From Ectobius pallidus (lineage: Eukaryota > Arthropoda > Insecta > Blattodea > Ectobiidae), in assembly GCA_964059195.1 (NCBI GenBank), contig CAXKWD010000001.1, forward strand, positions 158,832,532-158,896,531: a DNA stretch of 64,000 bases, given 5' to 3'. A program made the position numbers and the translations under genes. Shown here piece by piece: positions 24,257 through 35,726 of this stretch. The first letter of the stretch is position 1. Each line of letters opens with the position of its first letter. The notes beneath the pieces were generated by a model. The model saw nothing but the letters and a program-made list of their open reading frames with translations, was not told the DNA's origin and ran no database searches.

Positions 24257-24302
24257 ACCGCATGCCACCCGCGGGCCGCGTGTTGACATGCCTGATCTAC
24301 AA

Positions 24303-26133
24303 CGTAGAACCACGTCCCTTTCAAGTGAAGACGTGTTTTTTTATGTCACAAAAAGCGCACATAAACGCCCTTTGTCAGCTGGCGTAGCTTGGAGCTGATG
24401 GCAGTTTTGCTGCAATCCGTCGTTGAGGATACTTCACCCTATGGGTTTCATTAAAAAGAGCCCCTTTCCTTTTATAGCCTAAGCTTATGTAAAACAGTAT
24501 TCATAGATGTGTTAATTCTTGAGTGAGGTGGTACTTTTTGTTTATGAAAAGTTGTGATATTTTCTCTGCAAAGGGGAAATATAATATAAGGAAGTAGGAG
24601 TATTTATGGATATTTTTAAAAAGTATCTCATTGCATGCCTTTATTTCAACATGATGCATGCATATAAGCTTATTGATTAGTGTGTTTTATTGGAGAAAAC
24701 AAAAGCAATACCTTGTAGATGTAGATGGAAGGTAGTTCGTATGAAAATAGCATTTGCAAACTGTTTCCAGGAAACCTGGAAACCTACAGTATTTTGTGCT
24801 GGAGTGAATTTGATGAGCTTGTATGCAAGGGAGATGCCAGCAAGAGACGGGTTTTCTGAAATGTTGCTTTATGGTTGGGCTGGGGTATTGAATGCGAGTT
24901 TTCAATATATTGACTTGCTATTCAGAGACATATGTTGAGTGTGAACAATGCAAGATGGGAAGATATGTCAGGTATAGTGACATAATCATTTCGCCATGCA
25001 TCGGAATTACTTGGTAGAGATAGGTGCAGGCTCCACAAGCCCGGGTGTGCTGCCGCCAGACTGCTATTGATTTGATGGCAGGAAGGGTTGGCCAACCAAC
25101 TGTTCCTAAACACAACACATACATCAATATAATATAAATACGCTGTTAGTGCCCCCTCCGCATCTTCAGGCTACCCCATTATAGTCTACTTGACAATCCG
25201 TAGTTCATTCCTCAACAATTGTGCAAGTTGTCTTAAGATACTCGTTCATGGCTTGAAAAAATTTATGACCGATCATTCTATTAATTACTCGTATTTTATG
25301 ACTATTTAGCCAAAGTCAGAAATAAAAAAGTTTGAATCCCCGATAGGCTACTCCAAACTGGGTACATCTCTTGTAACTTTGCGCGGAAACATTAATCACT
25401 CCGTTGTAATTGGTAAACATCCGAAATTTGCATCCCATGTCGATGAAGCCTCGCATTATCTTATGCTCTACTTCTATTTAGACCATACAAAAATGTATGA
25501 TTCGAACTGTATAGTCTATTATTCTAAACACGGCGTCAGGAGTTTTTAAAACTTTCAAACTATGATCATTAAAATTTCGTCTCATAGGAAGTACCGGTAA
25601 TGTGTAATTGAAATTTAGATGAAAGTCCGAATATTCGGGATTTTTGTCGATTTTCGTAAAGCAGTGTGAAGGAAGAAGAACCTAACCTAGCCAATCCTTC
25701 AAAATGTCACGGCGCTTGTCTCTATGTGCGATTATTAATAAACTTCATTATGAAGCTTTGATAATTTCAACTAGTATAGTATAATTCAATTTATGGTAAA
25801 GGTTCCACCTATATAGGCCTACTAGTAGTTTGTTTGAACACCATATATGCTTGAATCCGATTAAGATTGTTAGGAGTATTATATGTTCATTTTGAAAGCA
25901 CTGATAATAGTATATTTGATTGAAAATTGCTATCTTATTATCTTAAGTAATTTAAACTTATATTTTATACTGTATTCGGTTATTCTTAAAATAACTTACT
26001 AGTGGAGTATCAATGTTTACTAATGTTCAAATTTAATTTAATTAACTCCTTGTACAGTTTTAACGTTGTGTCAGACATAAAACAGTATATAGCAGTAAAC
26101 ATGTATGGAAAATCAATAATTGCTTATCTAAAA
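24303..26133. other. Unassigned DNA
   Basis: No gene or bounded repeat recognised. Overlapping frames on both strands near 24690-25120 have no recognisable domain. Confidence 0.35.
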
Positions 26134-26985
26134 ATCTGATGTGAAAGTCACATAACTTCCTCTGCCCAAATAAAAGTTAGCAGTATTCACATATCCTTGT
26201 ACAGAATATCAAGACACAATTTTACGCTGATTATCCTATAAATACCTCTTCTTTCAATGATGCGACTAAAAGCGCAGTCTATATAACAAACTTAAAAAAA
26301 AAGAACAAATGACTGCAGACGTTTATTGAACTTTCTGCCGTAAAATATAATTTCCGAAATTTTCGAATATTTCCCTCAAATACATCTTTACTCTATGCAT
26401 GGCCAACAACACATCTTTCTCACTTCACATTCTTATATAGAATAAGAGGCCGTGAAAGAGCGCGAATTCAGTTGTTCATCACGTAAGACAAACTTTCTAC
26501 AAACAGTGGGTGAACAGTGGGTGGCTTGTAACTACCCTCAGAGAATTTTCTCGAAAAAATGTTTCAAATAAAAGTTTTAGCTCTTAGTATAAGCAACCCA
26601 TGTGCAAAATTTAAAGAAAATCGTTAGAGCCGTTTTCGAGAAAATCGCGAAAAACGAAAATTTCTTCATGTAAAGTACCCTTAAAAACAAGGGAAATTTG
26701 TCGCCAATCTACGAATCACATCTTCAGAAGGTACCTGACCCAAATACGAAATTTTGTTTTCATACGATTCTCCGTTTCGGAGCTAGCCTGTTCACAAACT
26801 TCCACACGGACAGACAGACACACACACACTGACACATAGACATGTTTCCAAAAATAGTATTTTTGGATTCAGGGGGCCTTGAAACGTGTATATATATGCT
26901 AAAAACTCAACTTCGAATTTTGGGGTCGAAAACAATACTTCCTCTACCTATAGTACCTATGGTACGGGCAGAGGAAGTAAAAATG
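26134..26985 (+). mobile_element. Hairpin-ended repeat, family B, copy 1
   Basis: It starts AAAATCTGATGTGAAAGTCA, then ACTTCCTCTGCCCAAATAAA. The body carries TCGTTAGAGCCGTTTTCGAG, GGACAGACAGACACAC and TTTTTGGATTCAGG blocks. It ends with a stem, ACTTCCTCT...AGAGGAAGT, followed by AAAAA. ACTTCCTCTGCCC near the left edge is the exact inverse of GGGCAGAGGAAGT at the right edge. Related copies lie at 37976 and 42463. Family A shares the GTTAGAGCC, CAGACAG and terminal hairpin plan. No protein is encoded. Confidence 0.6.
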
Positions 26986-29626
26986 ATATTGATGACTTAA
27001 TTGGAATAAATTTGGTTCATAAGCAGTATTGGAGATTTTTATCTTCTAACCTAACTTAATATCTGGTATTTAATGAAATACTTTCAGTTCTTTCATATGT
27101 ATTGAACTTGTTATTTGTTGTATTTAATGAGATGTATTAGGTTAGGTTAGAAGAAATTTTATTTAACAATATAGCAATTGAATTTTGTTCTATGCGCGAT
27201 GCCCAGCCTAGGGCAGTGGGAGATCTGACATTTTTAACATAGATGGACTTCGAAGCCGAATTTTTAATTTTCGCTTTCGTTCGCGAGTTATGAGCAAAAA
27301 ATGGCAGAAACGTTATTTTTTATATCTAAATACCAGCCGCATTTTGAATAAGAATAACATGCCAGTCGGTTTTTAAAAAATGGGGGGGGGGGGGGTGATA
27401 TAATTTTATCATTTTTACTCTTATAAAAAAAACCCGCTCAGTTTATGGTACCTTTTCTGACCCCTTATTATTTTGAAATGTATAGGCCTATTTATCACGT
27501 CACATGTCCATAGATAAGTTTCGATAAATTCGTACTGTATATTTTTGTCGTAATTCAATAATGGGCCCAATTTGTAAACAATTCCATGAATATTTCAGAG
27601 GATTATTTTCTCCAGGCAATGCAGTCAACTCAGTAAAAGGTAACTGTTTTATTTTAAGAATTTCCCCCGTTTACCTTCTTCCCCCTCACCCCTCAAGAGT
27701 AACAAATCAGCAACGAATTCTTGTATCAGAATTCATATTAGTAAGGTATTTTTTTAGTCGTACTCTGTTCGGGGGGGCGCTTTACAGTATATTACTGGGT
27801 CATAGGCCGTAAGTTCGATAAGTACGGTGAGTGAAAAGTGATCGACTGAGAAAATAATTCAGCGTCTCATTCAGTTGTGTGATCGGACCCGAGCCGGATT
27901 TCACCTCTGCCGCCCGAATGGCAAGTGAAGTGGACGGACCGCTGAGGTATACGTAGGCCTAAGTAGCAGTTCGATAGAAATTTATGTCAAATTTGACAAT
28001 TTCCTCATTATAAGAGTTGGAAACGTTTTCTCCTATAAACGTAGACCTCTCCAAGTTCGATCGATCGAGAAACTTATATTCTGCAGTTTAAAAGGAATAG
28101 TAGATGGAAATAACTGGCATAGAATCCATTATACTGTCGGAATTCCGTTATATTTAAAAACTTTCAGTGAATGTAGTTCGAGCTGGTGAGCAAAAGTTTG
28201 CGAAAAATCCGATCCCCAGGAGCATAGCTTATAATTATATTTACATTCCATTGAGGATTCTAAATTCTGTAAACTCTAGCTGCAGTTAGAGACCCAGTTT
28301 GCTGCACTACCAGAAGTGGCTTACGGTCGACATGTAGGGGATAACCCCAAGAAGGAAATGGGTGATGCCCTGGTGTGTGTGGTGGCTTTCAGAGATTTGT
28401 TCCGGTTCATGATTAGGTGATCGTTACACACAGGGATGGAGAGCGTGGTCTTTTATCACTTCATGCTTATTTTCCGAACCAAAGCGTTATTTGTTTTGAC
28501 GCATTTGGTTCTGCTTGTGTGCACATATGAAGTAATACACCTGACTTGCTAGCAAAGTATCCACCCGTTCCTGTGTAATGAACTGCATGAATACATTCTC
28601 TGCCGCCGGTTGACTTTGTTTCAAAATTTGCAGCTGTAGGCGTTAAAAATAAGCAAACCAAGAAGGATGTTAACACGAGTACATTGCACTTGCTTGTGAT
28701 AAGATTGTCAAGTTCGGTGTCCGACCTTGGGAATCATACAGTGCTTCGTCGAAATTCTGTTGTAAACAAATTTGAATAAGCTTAGTCTGCAGGAGCATTT
28801 TCCTCGCGCCGGGAGTTTTGTTACAACGCTGTAGGACATTTTTGAGTAACTTTCTTATACTCTTATTCGTTTATTGCTAAGAAAAATGACAATCTTCCAA
28901 ACTAGAATATCGTATAATGTTTTACTGTCCAAATAACTGAATTAAATGTAACTGGTGGAAAGCATCTTTACTCTTATGACCTGAGGGTAAAAACTATCAT
29001 AAAATAAATATTGTTCTATAATGAGAAGAGGAGAATGTAGGTTTAAAAATCTGGTTTAATTTTAAGCGAAGATTCTTCCATACTTAGAACAAAGTACTCT
29101 TATTTCGGATATTTAAAAAAAATAATTATAGTAATCACAATAAATATCTTTTTTGACATAAATCTTTTCTTGTACCGTATTATTAATATTGTTATTTAAC
29201 ATATCAATTATGAATTAAAAAGAATGACAAGAAACTTTTAAATTATATTAACTTTAAAAGTCATCAATCACTAAAATGAAAAATTGTTTCCTAATAAAGG
29301 ATACTCATAAATCCTATCTGTTAATGCATGTGTTGTATTTCCCCAGGTTAACTAATGAGGCACCCAGCGCATGTAAAGTTCATAATCACTGACATTGCCA
29401 CATTACTTTCGTCCTTAAAAAAACAGCCCACCACAGGAAATGCATTCAGTATCGACCTCTTCTTCATCATCACCATCACATCGGAGTTTATAAAAGATAG
29501 ATTTCGATGTCGCTGAAAAAAAATGTTTAGTAATTTTTCTTACAACGCTTTTCCTGAATTCTTAGAGAAAGGGTGCTTCAAATTATTTTGTATGGCTAGT
29601 TGCCATGCCATTCTCGCATATACATG
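26986..29626. other. Mostly unassigned; reversed LINE fragment and G tract
   Basis: Bases 27205-27310 on the reverse strand resemble 4890-4975 of the LINE-like repeat (GCAAAAATTAAAATTC...CGGCTTCGA...CCATCTATGTT). A run of 14 G lies at 27382-27395. The rest shows no gene. The sequence near 27820-27960 is somewhat GC-richer but has no open frame of interest. Confidence 0.4.
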
Positions 29627-30228
29627 AAAGCTAGCACAGGAAAAAGTAAATCATAGAGGGAATTAAATTTTATTTATTATATTTTTATAACACTAACAGT
29701 TATCTAGAACGGAAAGCATCAGGGCCGATCTTTGTGTTCAATGCTTTTACCGTGAAATAATAATACTAATAACAATGATAACAATAACAATAATAATAAT
29801 AATAACCAATGACAGAGGATGAATATTTAGAGTGGGTGTACACATCAGTCAGCATGTAGCTATAAAACCGTGGTGTTAATAAAAATAAAAAAAATCAGTC
29901 AATAAATTTTCTTTTTCTAAGTAAATCATGCATTTGACAAAATTTATTACCTGCCCATACCGAAAAAACTCTACTTGAGCAAAGGATGCAGGCCTACACA
30001 AGAAAATTTGAAATATTTTGATAATATTAATATTCCACAATAAATATCTCTGAAACGGTAGGCTAGTGTGAAATCGTCTGACATGACCAAGATCGCCAAC
30101 TTTTCTTATAGTGTAGTAACTTGTGTTTTACCGGTATACCTTCTTTTATATTTTGTATCCACTGGAGATAGAATTAGTTGGTCATCTTATATGACTCGAT
30201 TTACTATTAATAATAATTAAGGAATCGC

Positions 30229-30440
30229 GCACAATGTGCATTATCTTAACCTACCCAGTCATGGACCCGGGGAGGGGATCTTTCACTACTGAAAAATCCC
30301 CAACCCGGCCGAGAATCGAACCCGGGCCGCCGGAGTGGATTAACATTATTCTACAACACTCCGCTGCGGTTACTTGCCTCCGCTCCGCGTGCTTAACTGT
30401 GTGGATAGTATTATGCATTATTTAGACTATTTGTGCAAAA
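30229..30440 (-). repeat. Reverse-strand tRNA-derived SINE-like segment
   Basis: On the reverse strand CCCGGGTTCGATTCTCGG (complement of about 30309-30326) is a near-perfect RNA polymerase III box B. It is followed by GGGTTGGGGATTTTTCAG, with a GC-rich region upstream (30330-30400) where a weak box A could lie. The 5'-flanking block 30358-30430 also occurs in isolation at about 15772-15844. No target duplication was found. Confidence 0.45.
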
Positions 30441-30852
30441 TGTGTTATTTAAGAAAGTGAGTTGAAGAATTAATTTTAACGTGACACCTCCCATTGTGGT
30501 ACAATGTCAATATAACAGTCCAGTATAACAGTGAGCTGCATTGCCGGCATGGCGGACGATTAATGGTGTTGGCAGCACCGTATGATCGTTCGTAGACAGA
30601 TCGTGTAAGCACACGAAGCAGCAATTGCAAAACCGCAGATTGTTATTATTATTATTATTATAATCATCATCATCATTATTATTACTTAGGTTATATAGCA
30701 CGCTTTAACTGCATATAGGTCATATCACGCGCTTAGAATGTTTGCGTGAACCAGTAGTCTATTGTAACTACTCATTCGCGTCATCTGTTTCTATTGTTCA
30801 GTTTAAACGATTATAATATCCATTGACATAGCGACGATGAATTATGGAAAAT

Positions 30853-31000
30853 AAAAAGTCCTACAAACCCGGAATTAGCCTTTGCGAGTGAGGAAACCAT
30901 GAAAAACCCAAGTCAATTTGGGCGGCACGAGGTTATATTTGAACCTAGGACCTCTTCCCTATTACCCTATACCACCTCGCTGTAATTAATTGGTTTTGGT
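30853..31000 (-). repeat. Reversed SINE block embedded in family A
   Basis: Read on the reverse strand, a box B-like GAGGTCCTAGGTTCAAATAT is followed downstream by TTTTTCATGGTTTCCTCACT and GGCTAATTCCGGGT, a pattern I associate with insect tRNA-derived SINEs. The same block sits at the same place in copy 1 (about 5655-5830). The SINE was therefore already part of the unit when family A spread, or belongs to it by design. Confidence 0.45.
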
Positions 31001-31650
31001 GTGTTCATTACGACTGAGCTAAACTGACTGCATTTCGCAATAATTCATATTTATTTGACGTGTTCTGACATCCGCATTTAAACCGTACTTATTTCGTTTT
31101 TATCTTGATATCTATCAATTGCATAAAGAGATGTACTAAACAAATAAAAAAAAGTTCATTTTAATTCTCTCCACAACTTTACTGTGGTAGGTTTTCAAGT
31201 ATCGCCTTCTGTAATGGAGATAATCTAGAAAAATTGAAAATGGATACGAGTAAAGTACCTCCTAAGTCATTTTTGCAGAAAAAACGGATATAGCCATTTT
31301 ATTAGTCACAGATAAGAGTTTCGAATTTAACATTTTCATTAAAATCGTTAGATCCAATTTTTCAAACATTCTCATGAAAAGTCCCCTTAATATTTCAGTT
31401 ATAAAACTCAAATTCTGGGCGGTTCGATAAAATTCCGAAAAAGTCCTTAATTCAGAATATGAAGTAAATACAATGAACCGTTTACCCGCTGTGCTTGTCC
31501 ACAGACAGACGGACAGACGTCATTCCAAAAACACTTTTTTCGGTTTCTAGGCGTGAAACATGCTTTCCCGTTGTTATCTCGATTTCGATTTTTTGTCACG
31601 ATCACAATACTTTCTCTATACTACGGTATATGCGAGAAAGTAAAAAAGGG

Positions 31651-34600
31651 GGAGTGGAGAAGCTGGTCGATTTACTGAAATTTGTCTACTTCTGCATGCA
31701 TAGGCTACCTATGCCTTTTTATTTTGGGTTCAATATTATTGTATCTGCTATTTCCACGAAATTATTTTCGTGTAGGTTAGAAGTTTATTATTTCGAATAT
31801 ACAGTAAATAACTTGTGTAGGCTGTTAGGCTCTGGTTTAATGATTGCAGATACCAGTTATGTATTAGTAATTATCAAATTTACGACCACGAAGTTCAGTA
31901 AATGGAGGTGTTTACGATTCATTTAAACTCTACCATTTGATGTTCTTATCCAGAGCGGATTAGATGTAATTTTATTATTTTTATAAAGGTGGTGAAATAA
32001 CTTACATAATTCGGAACTGCTTACCTAAACTGTAGAATGTGACTCAGCAATTGCCTTTTGTTTTATGTAGGCCTATATTCATTAAATTAGGCCAGGTACA
32101 AGCTTCGCTCCGAGAGCTCTCGCTATGGATTTTCCATGAAAATCACATTATCTATACACATTTTCTCTGTTCACTGGAGCTATTCGTGAAGAAAACATAT
32201 TTTGCCGTCTCAGCTAAGAAGATGACATACATCATCTTTGCACTCCGAAATTATCGCACCACTTCCAGGCTGCGTTGAGTGCTAGGAAACATTCTTGAAT
32301 TGAGATCAAGAGCGGGCTAAGTGATTTCCATCTTCATTTGTCTTTCTTTCCTTGCCCTGTTTTATCCCGTGGGACTACTTTTGTAGTCAGATACAGTAAA
32401 TCAGATTAAGGATGATATGTCAGTCATTTATTACCTGATCAAAATCGCGCTTTGAGTTAAATGCTTAGGAAATCAATAGTAAAACAAGCCTGCTAAATTA
32501 ATCTCTCCTCAGTTTTATAAAGACATAGTAAACTATTTTGTCAGTAACCTGATAGCAATGACGCCATTTTTCCTTATTAAAAACATGTAAACAAACAAGC
32601 TAAATACGTTCGTTAATTTACTCATGTGTTCCAGCTGAATCCCATATTTAAAAATAAGGATTTCTACCAATTCTGAGATTTTAGTTTGCAGAGAGCTGTT
32701 TTAATATGTAATATTCAGTCTATAATCTATTATATTTATTCTTTATACCTATATTGCATTTATACTTCATAATAATAACAGTAAAAGTCTGCCTATGCTC
32801 GAAATCAAATTAAGAATAATAAATTATTCTTCGTTCAAAGCAAATAAATTGTCCCTTAACATAGTTGAAAGAGGCATTAAAATACCAGCTCATAATTCAC
32901 GTAAAATCACATTGATGCATTACTAATATTAGGCAGAACGCCTAATTTGTTATAGACATATTTATTTTATTTGTTACAGACATATTTACAATTTCTTATT
33001 CACGTATTAATATTAGGATGGTTAACATCAAAGTGATTAATTTTACTACGAATGTCGTACACTATTTTTTAGACAGCCGTTAATATTTTTGAAATAATAA
33101 TAATAAAGATTACATTTATTTTAATAAATATTACGTACTAGCCTCTAGCTGTGTTCGCGGTGCTGCCATCGAGTATGCAAGTGTGCAGACATTATTGATT
33201 TTCTAGGACGCTGCTACCAACATACGAATTTTAGTCGAACCACCAAGTATGACTATTTTTGCGACTCCCATGAGAAATGTAACATTTAAAAAAGACGCAA
33301 CCTAACGAATTTTAGCATTTTCAATTTTTATCAAACTGGGTCTGCTTAGTCATCGTATCGTATGCAAATATCTTTTTAAACTAAAAGTGTTTTCCATGCG
33401 ATGGATACCAAAGTTGGTCACCCTGGAGTATTATAACTTTATATCACTCAGTGGTTTTTTCTCTTTTTATAATATCTACCGTAAAAAAAAAACTTTTTTT
33501 TTTCGACTGTCTAAAACCATATTTATAATATAAAGGAAGCCGTGCCATGAAGCTGTTGATCCCTTTCTTTCACTCGCCTGCGAACACATGAATATAGCCT
33601 AGGAAAAAGAACTTTGTAAAATACACTGGGCTTGTGTCTATCCTCCGTACATATTGCATTCTTCATAGCCTATATTAACCTACCAAAAGAATAAACTTTT
33701 TAACACAATAACTTAAAAAATAGAAATAGCGTCTATTAGACAGTCTATTTTCAACATTTTTGTTTTAAAATTTTGACTGCCTATTAGTGACTAACATCCT
33801 GTCTACTCATATTGAAACAACAGTGAAATATTTTTTTGAACTAAAGAGGGCAGTGTACTCGGAATTAACTGTGCAGCATACACCTTGGTCAAAGTGATTT
33901 CCACATTAACTTTTGGCAACCCTCTCCATTGCTATCATCAGGAGATTGCTGTAGAAATTTGAATTTGGCAATTGTGAATATGTGAAATTTCCTCATATTT
34001 CGTTAGGTAATCTTCTGATAATGACTCTAGAACGGATTGCCGAAAGCTTGGAAGAAATCTCATTGATCCAGGTGCAAGCCTAGGATTTAATATTTACCGA
34101 GCAAGTTTTCATTCCTAAAACTCACAGGTTATGTAGAAAATATTGTTAATGTTAACATGAAGGAGAAATAGGAAATGCTGGATATTTTACTCTCTTTGCA
34201 GGTCAGAGTTGAAAACCCAGTCTGAAATAACGGGACTTGCGGATCAGAATGTTCATTTGATCATTTCATATGTTACATCTCTGTACAAGGAACATAGATT
34301 GTCGAGAACATGTTGGAGTAGATGAAACTATGGTCGGAAATAATGAATGTTTCAATTGAAAAGCCAATAGAATTTGTGAAATAAACATGAGACCAACATG
34401 TCCAAATGGAATGTTTACTGTCTTGTTTTATTGTTCCATCCAATGCGGAGGTAGTACTGTTATGTGTTTTTCATTTTGATTATTGAATTGTAGGTGATAC
34501 ATTGATTTTTGAGGAACAATGGAGGCATTGTTTGGTGTTGCGTCATTGGGTGCGAGGAGATGATTGGCTGGCCGTTATCACTACCAGCTCACCTGCTTCG

Positions 34601-35382
34601 CAATTATTGGTTGGTTCACTTGTCAAACGCGCCTCTACCTGCTTTTAATTTACTTTGCCTTTAGTGTTCACTGGACCGCCAAACTTTTATTTTTAGAACC
34701 AAGTCCTCAGGTTGACATGATAAATATACGTTTTTATTTCACCAAGCTAAACTGATTTTCTATATCCCTAGTAACTGTCATGAAATGTTAATCTGAATAT
34801 TAATAAGCCCCTCTTCAATAATATGGAGATTGGCAATTAAATCCCTGAACAGGATTAAATCCAGCGACCGATGGAGCGTTTCTATACACCGTACATAACT
34901 TTTATAAAGCTGCATTTTTAATTAAATGCAGTAGAGGTAGCAAAAATTCATACTCTCCATTAATACAGTATGGTATATAGCCTATACTTCTTCAAAATAT
35001 TACATCCATAATATTAACTTAATTTGTAATGAAATTGTTAATGGCACGTTTCTTGTTCGTTAGGCTACTCTATGGATCTTGTTGGTCTTGTACCCATAAT
35101 TTGACATAAAAGAAAACACGCAGGACGCACTGAGGAACCACCCGATTGTGCATGGTAATATAAGCAAATTGCTCAGGTCGTCAGATTATATTCAGATCTC
35201 CATTAAGACAGGACTACTGCTTAAAAACAATATGAAAGACCTCTACTATGAACTCGAGATAACTTCCAAATTGGCTCATATCTTCCAGTTACCCTGACAG
35301 GAATTTTAATATGTTTTTTGTTATACGGTTGAAGCTTTCATGGCGCTGATTATTTAAGATGGCTTCTCAGGTAATCAGCCAT
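31651..35382. other. Long unassigned interval
   Basis: No gene or bounded element identified in 3.7 kb. The patch at 34240-34640 has a mixed composition that might be a decayed transposase, but I could not place it in any family. Confidence 0.35.
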
Positions 35383-35561
35383 GTCAATAGTATTAAGTTC
35401 GAGCTTTCGTCCATCATCACTCTGTGGCCTTCCTCAGAAGTGTGTGGATGGAAGAACCGTCTCTATATAATTAAAATATTTGGATAAGCTTCTTCCATTC
35501 ACACAGTGCTAAGGGAGGCCACAGAGTGACGATGGCCAAAAGTCCGAACTAATATTGACAC
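35383..35561. repeat. Imperfect inverted repeat with arms about 70 bp
   Basis: The left arm (35383-35454) reads TGTCAATAGTATTAAGTTCG onward through CTCTGTGGCCTTCCTCAG. The right arm (35492-35561) is its diverged complement (GAGGCCACAGAGTGACGATG ... CCGAACTAATATTGACA). The loop is about 37 bp. Weaker complementarity may extend outward to about 35362 and 35575. It is probably an old fold-back element; the superfamily is unknown. Confidence 0.6.
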
Positions 35562-35689
35562 ACCTGTTACCCGGGAATTTTTTTGTATCACTACCTGGTT
35601 CTTAAATGGACAGTAGATCCGTAGTCCTTGTTAAGCCGCGAAGTGGGTTTTTTCTACCCCTACCTCCAGCAGAAATCACTGCTAAATCG

Positions 35690-35691
<2 letters not shown>

Positions 35692-35723
<32 letters not shown>
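35692..35723. repeat. (AT)n microsatellite
   Basis: Sixteen consecutive AT dinucleotides. Confidence 0.95.

Positions 35724-35726
<3 letters not shown>

Larger units (their letters stand above)
22827..24294 (-). mobile_element. Old hAT element with transposase relic
   Basis: The left end is CAGGCATGCCAAACTGAGG, followed by CCCCAAGGGCC. The right end read on the reverse strand is CAGGCATGTCAACACGCGG, then CCCGCGGG. Both resemble hAT termini. The flanking octamers AGCTATAA (22819-22826) and ATCTACAA (24295-24302) agree at 6 of 8 positions, as expected for a decayed 8-bp duplication. The reverse strand carries a transposase C-terminal relic, which supports the superfamily. The interior also holds a reversed SINE or LINE 3' tail and the end of another hAT (about 24224-24256). 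Confidence 0.68.
29627..31650 (+). mobile_element. Hairpin-ended repeat, family A, copy 2, interrupted
   Basis: The left part, 29627-29800, matches 5478-5640. The right part, about 30853-31650, matches about 5650-6574, including the tRNA-like reverse block (GAACCTAGGACCTCTTCCC), GTCCCCTTAATATTTCAGTT, CAGACAGACGGACAG and the terminal stem TACTTTCTC/GAGAAAGTA followed by AAAAAA. Roughly 1 kb between 29810 and 30850 is absent from copy 1 and is probably inserted DNA, bordered by ATA/TTA microsatellite-like runs. Confidence 0.55.

Noticed and set aside
29760..30690. ATA/CAT/TTA triplet tracts as a CRISPR-like or satellite array
   Set aside because: They are simple microsatellites with no spacer structure. 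CRISPR arrays are not expected in an insect nuclear genome.
34200..34760. A decayed transposase near 34.3 kb
   Set aside because: A short VDETMVGNN-like string looked suggestive, but no catalytic pattern, ends or frame could be followed.
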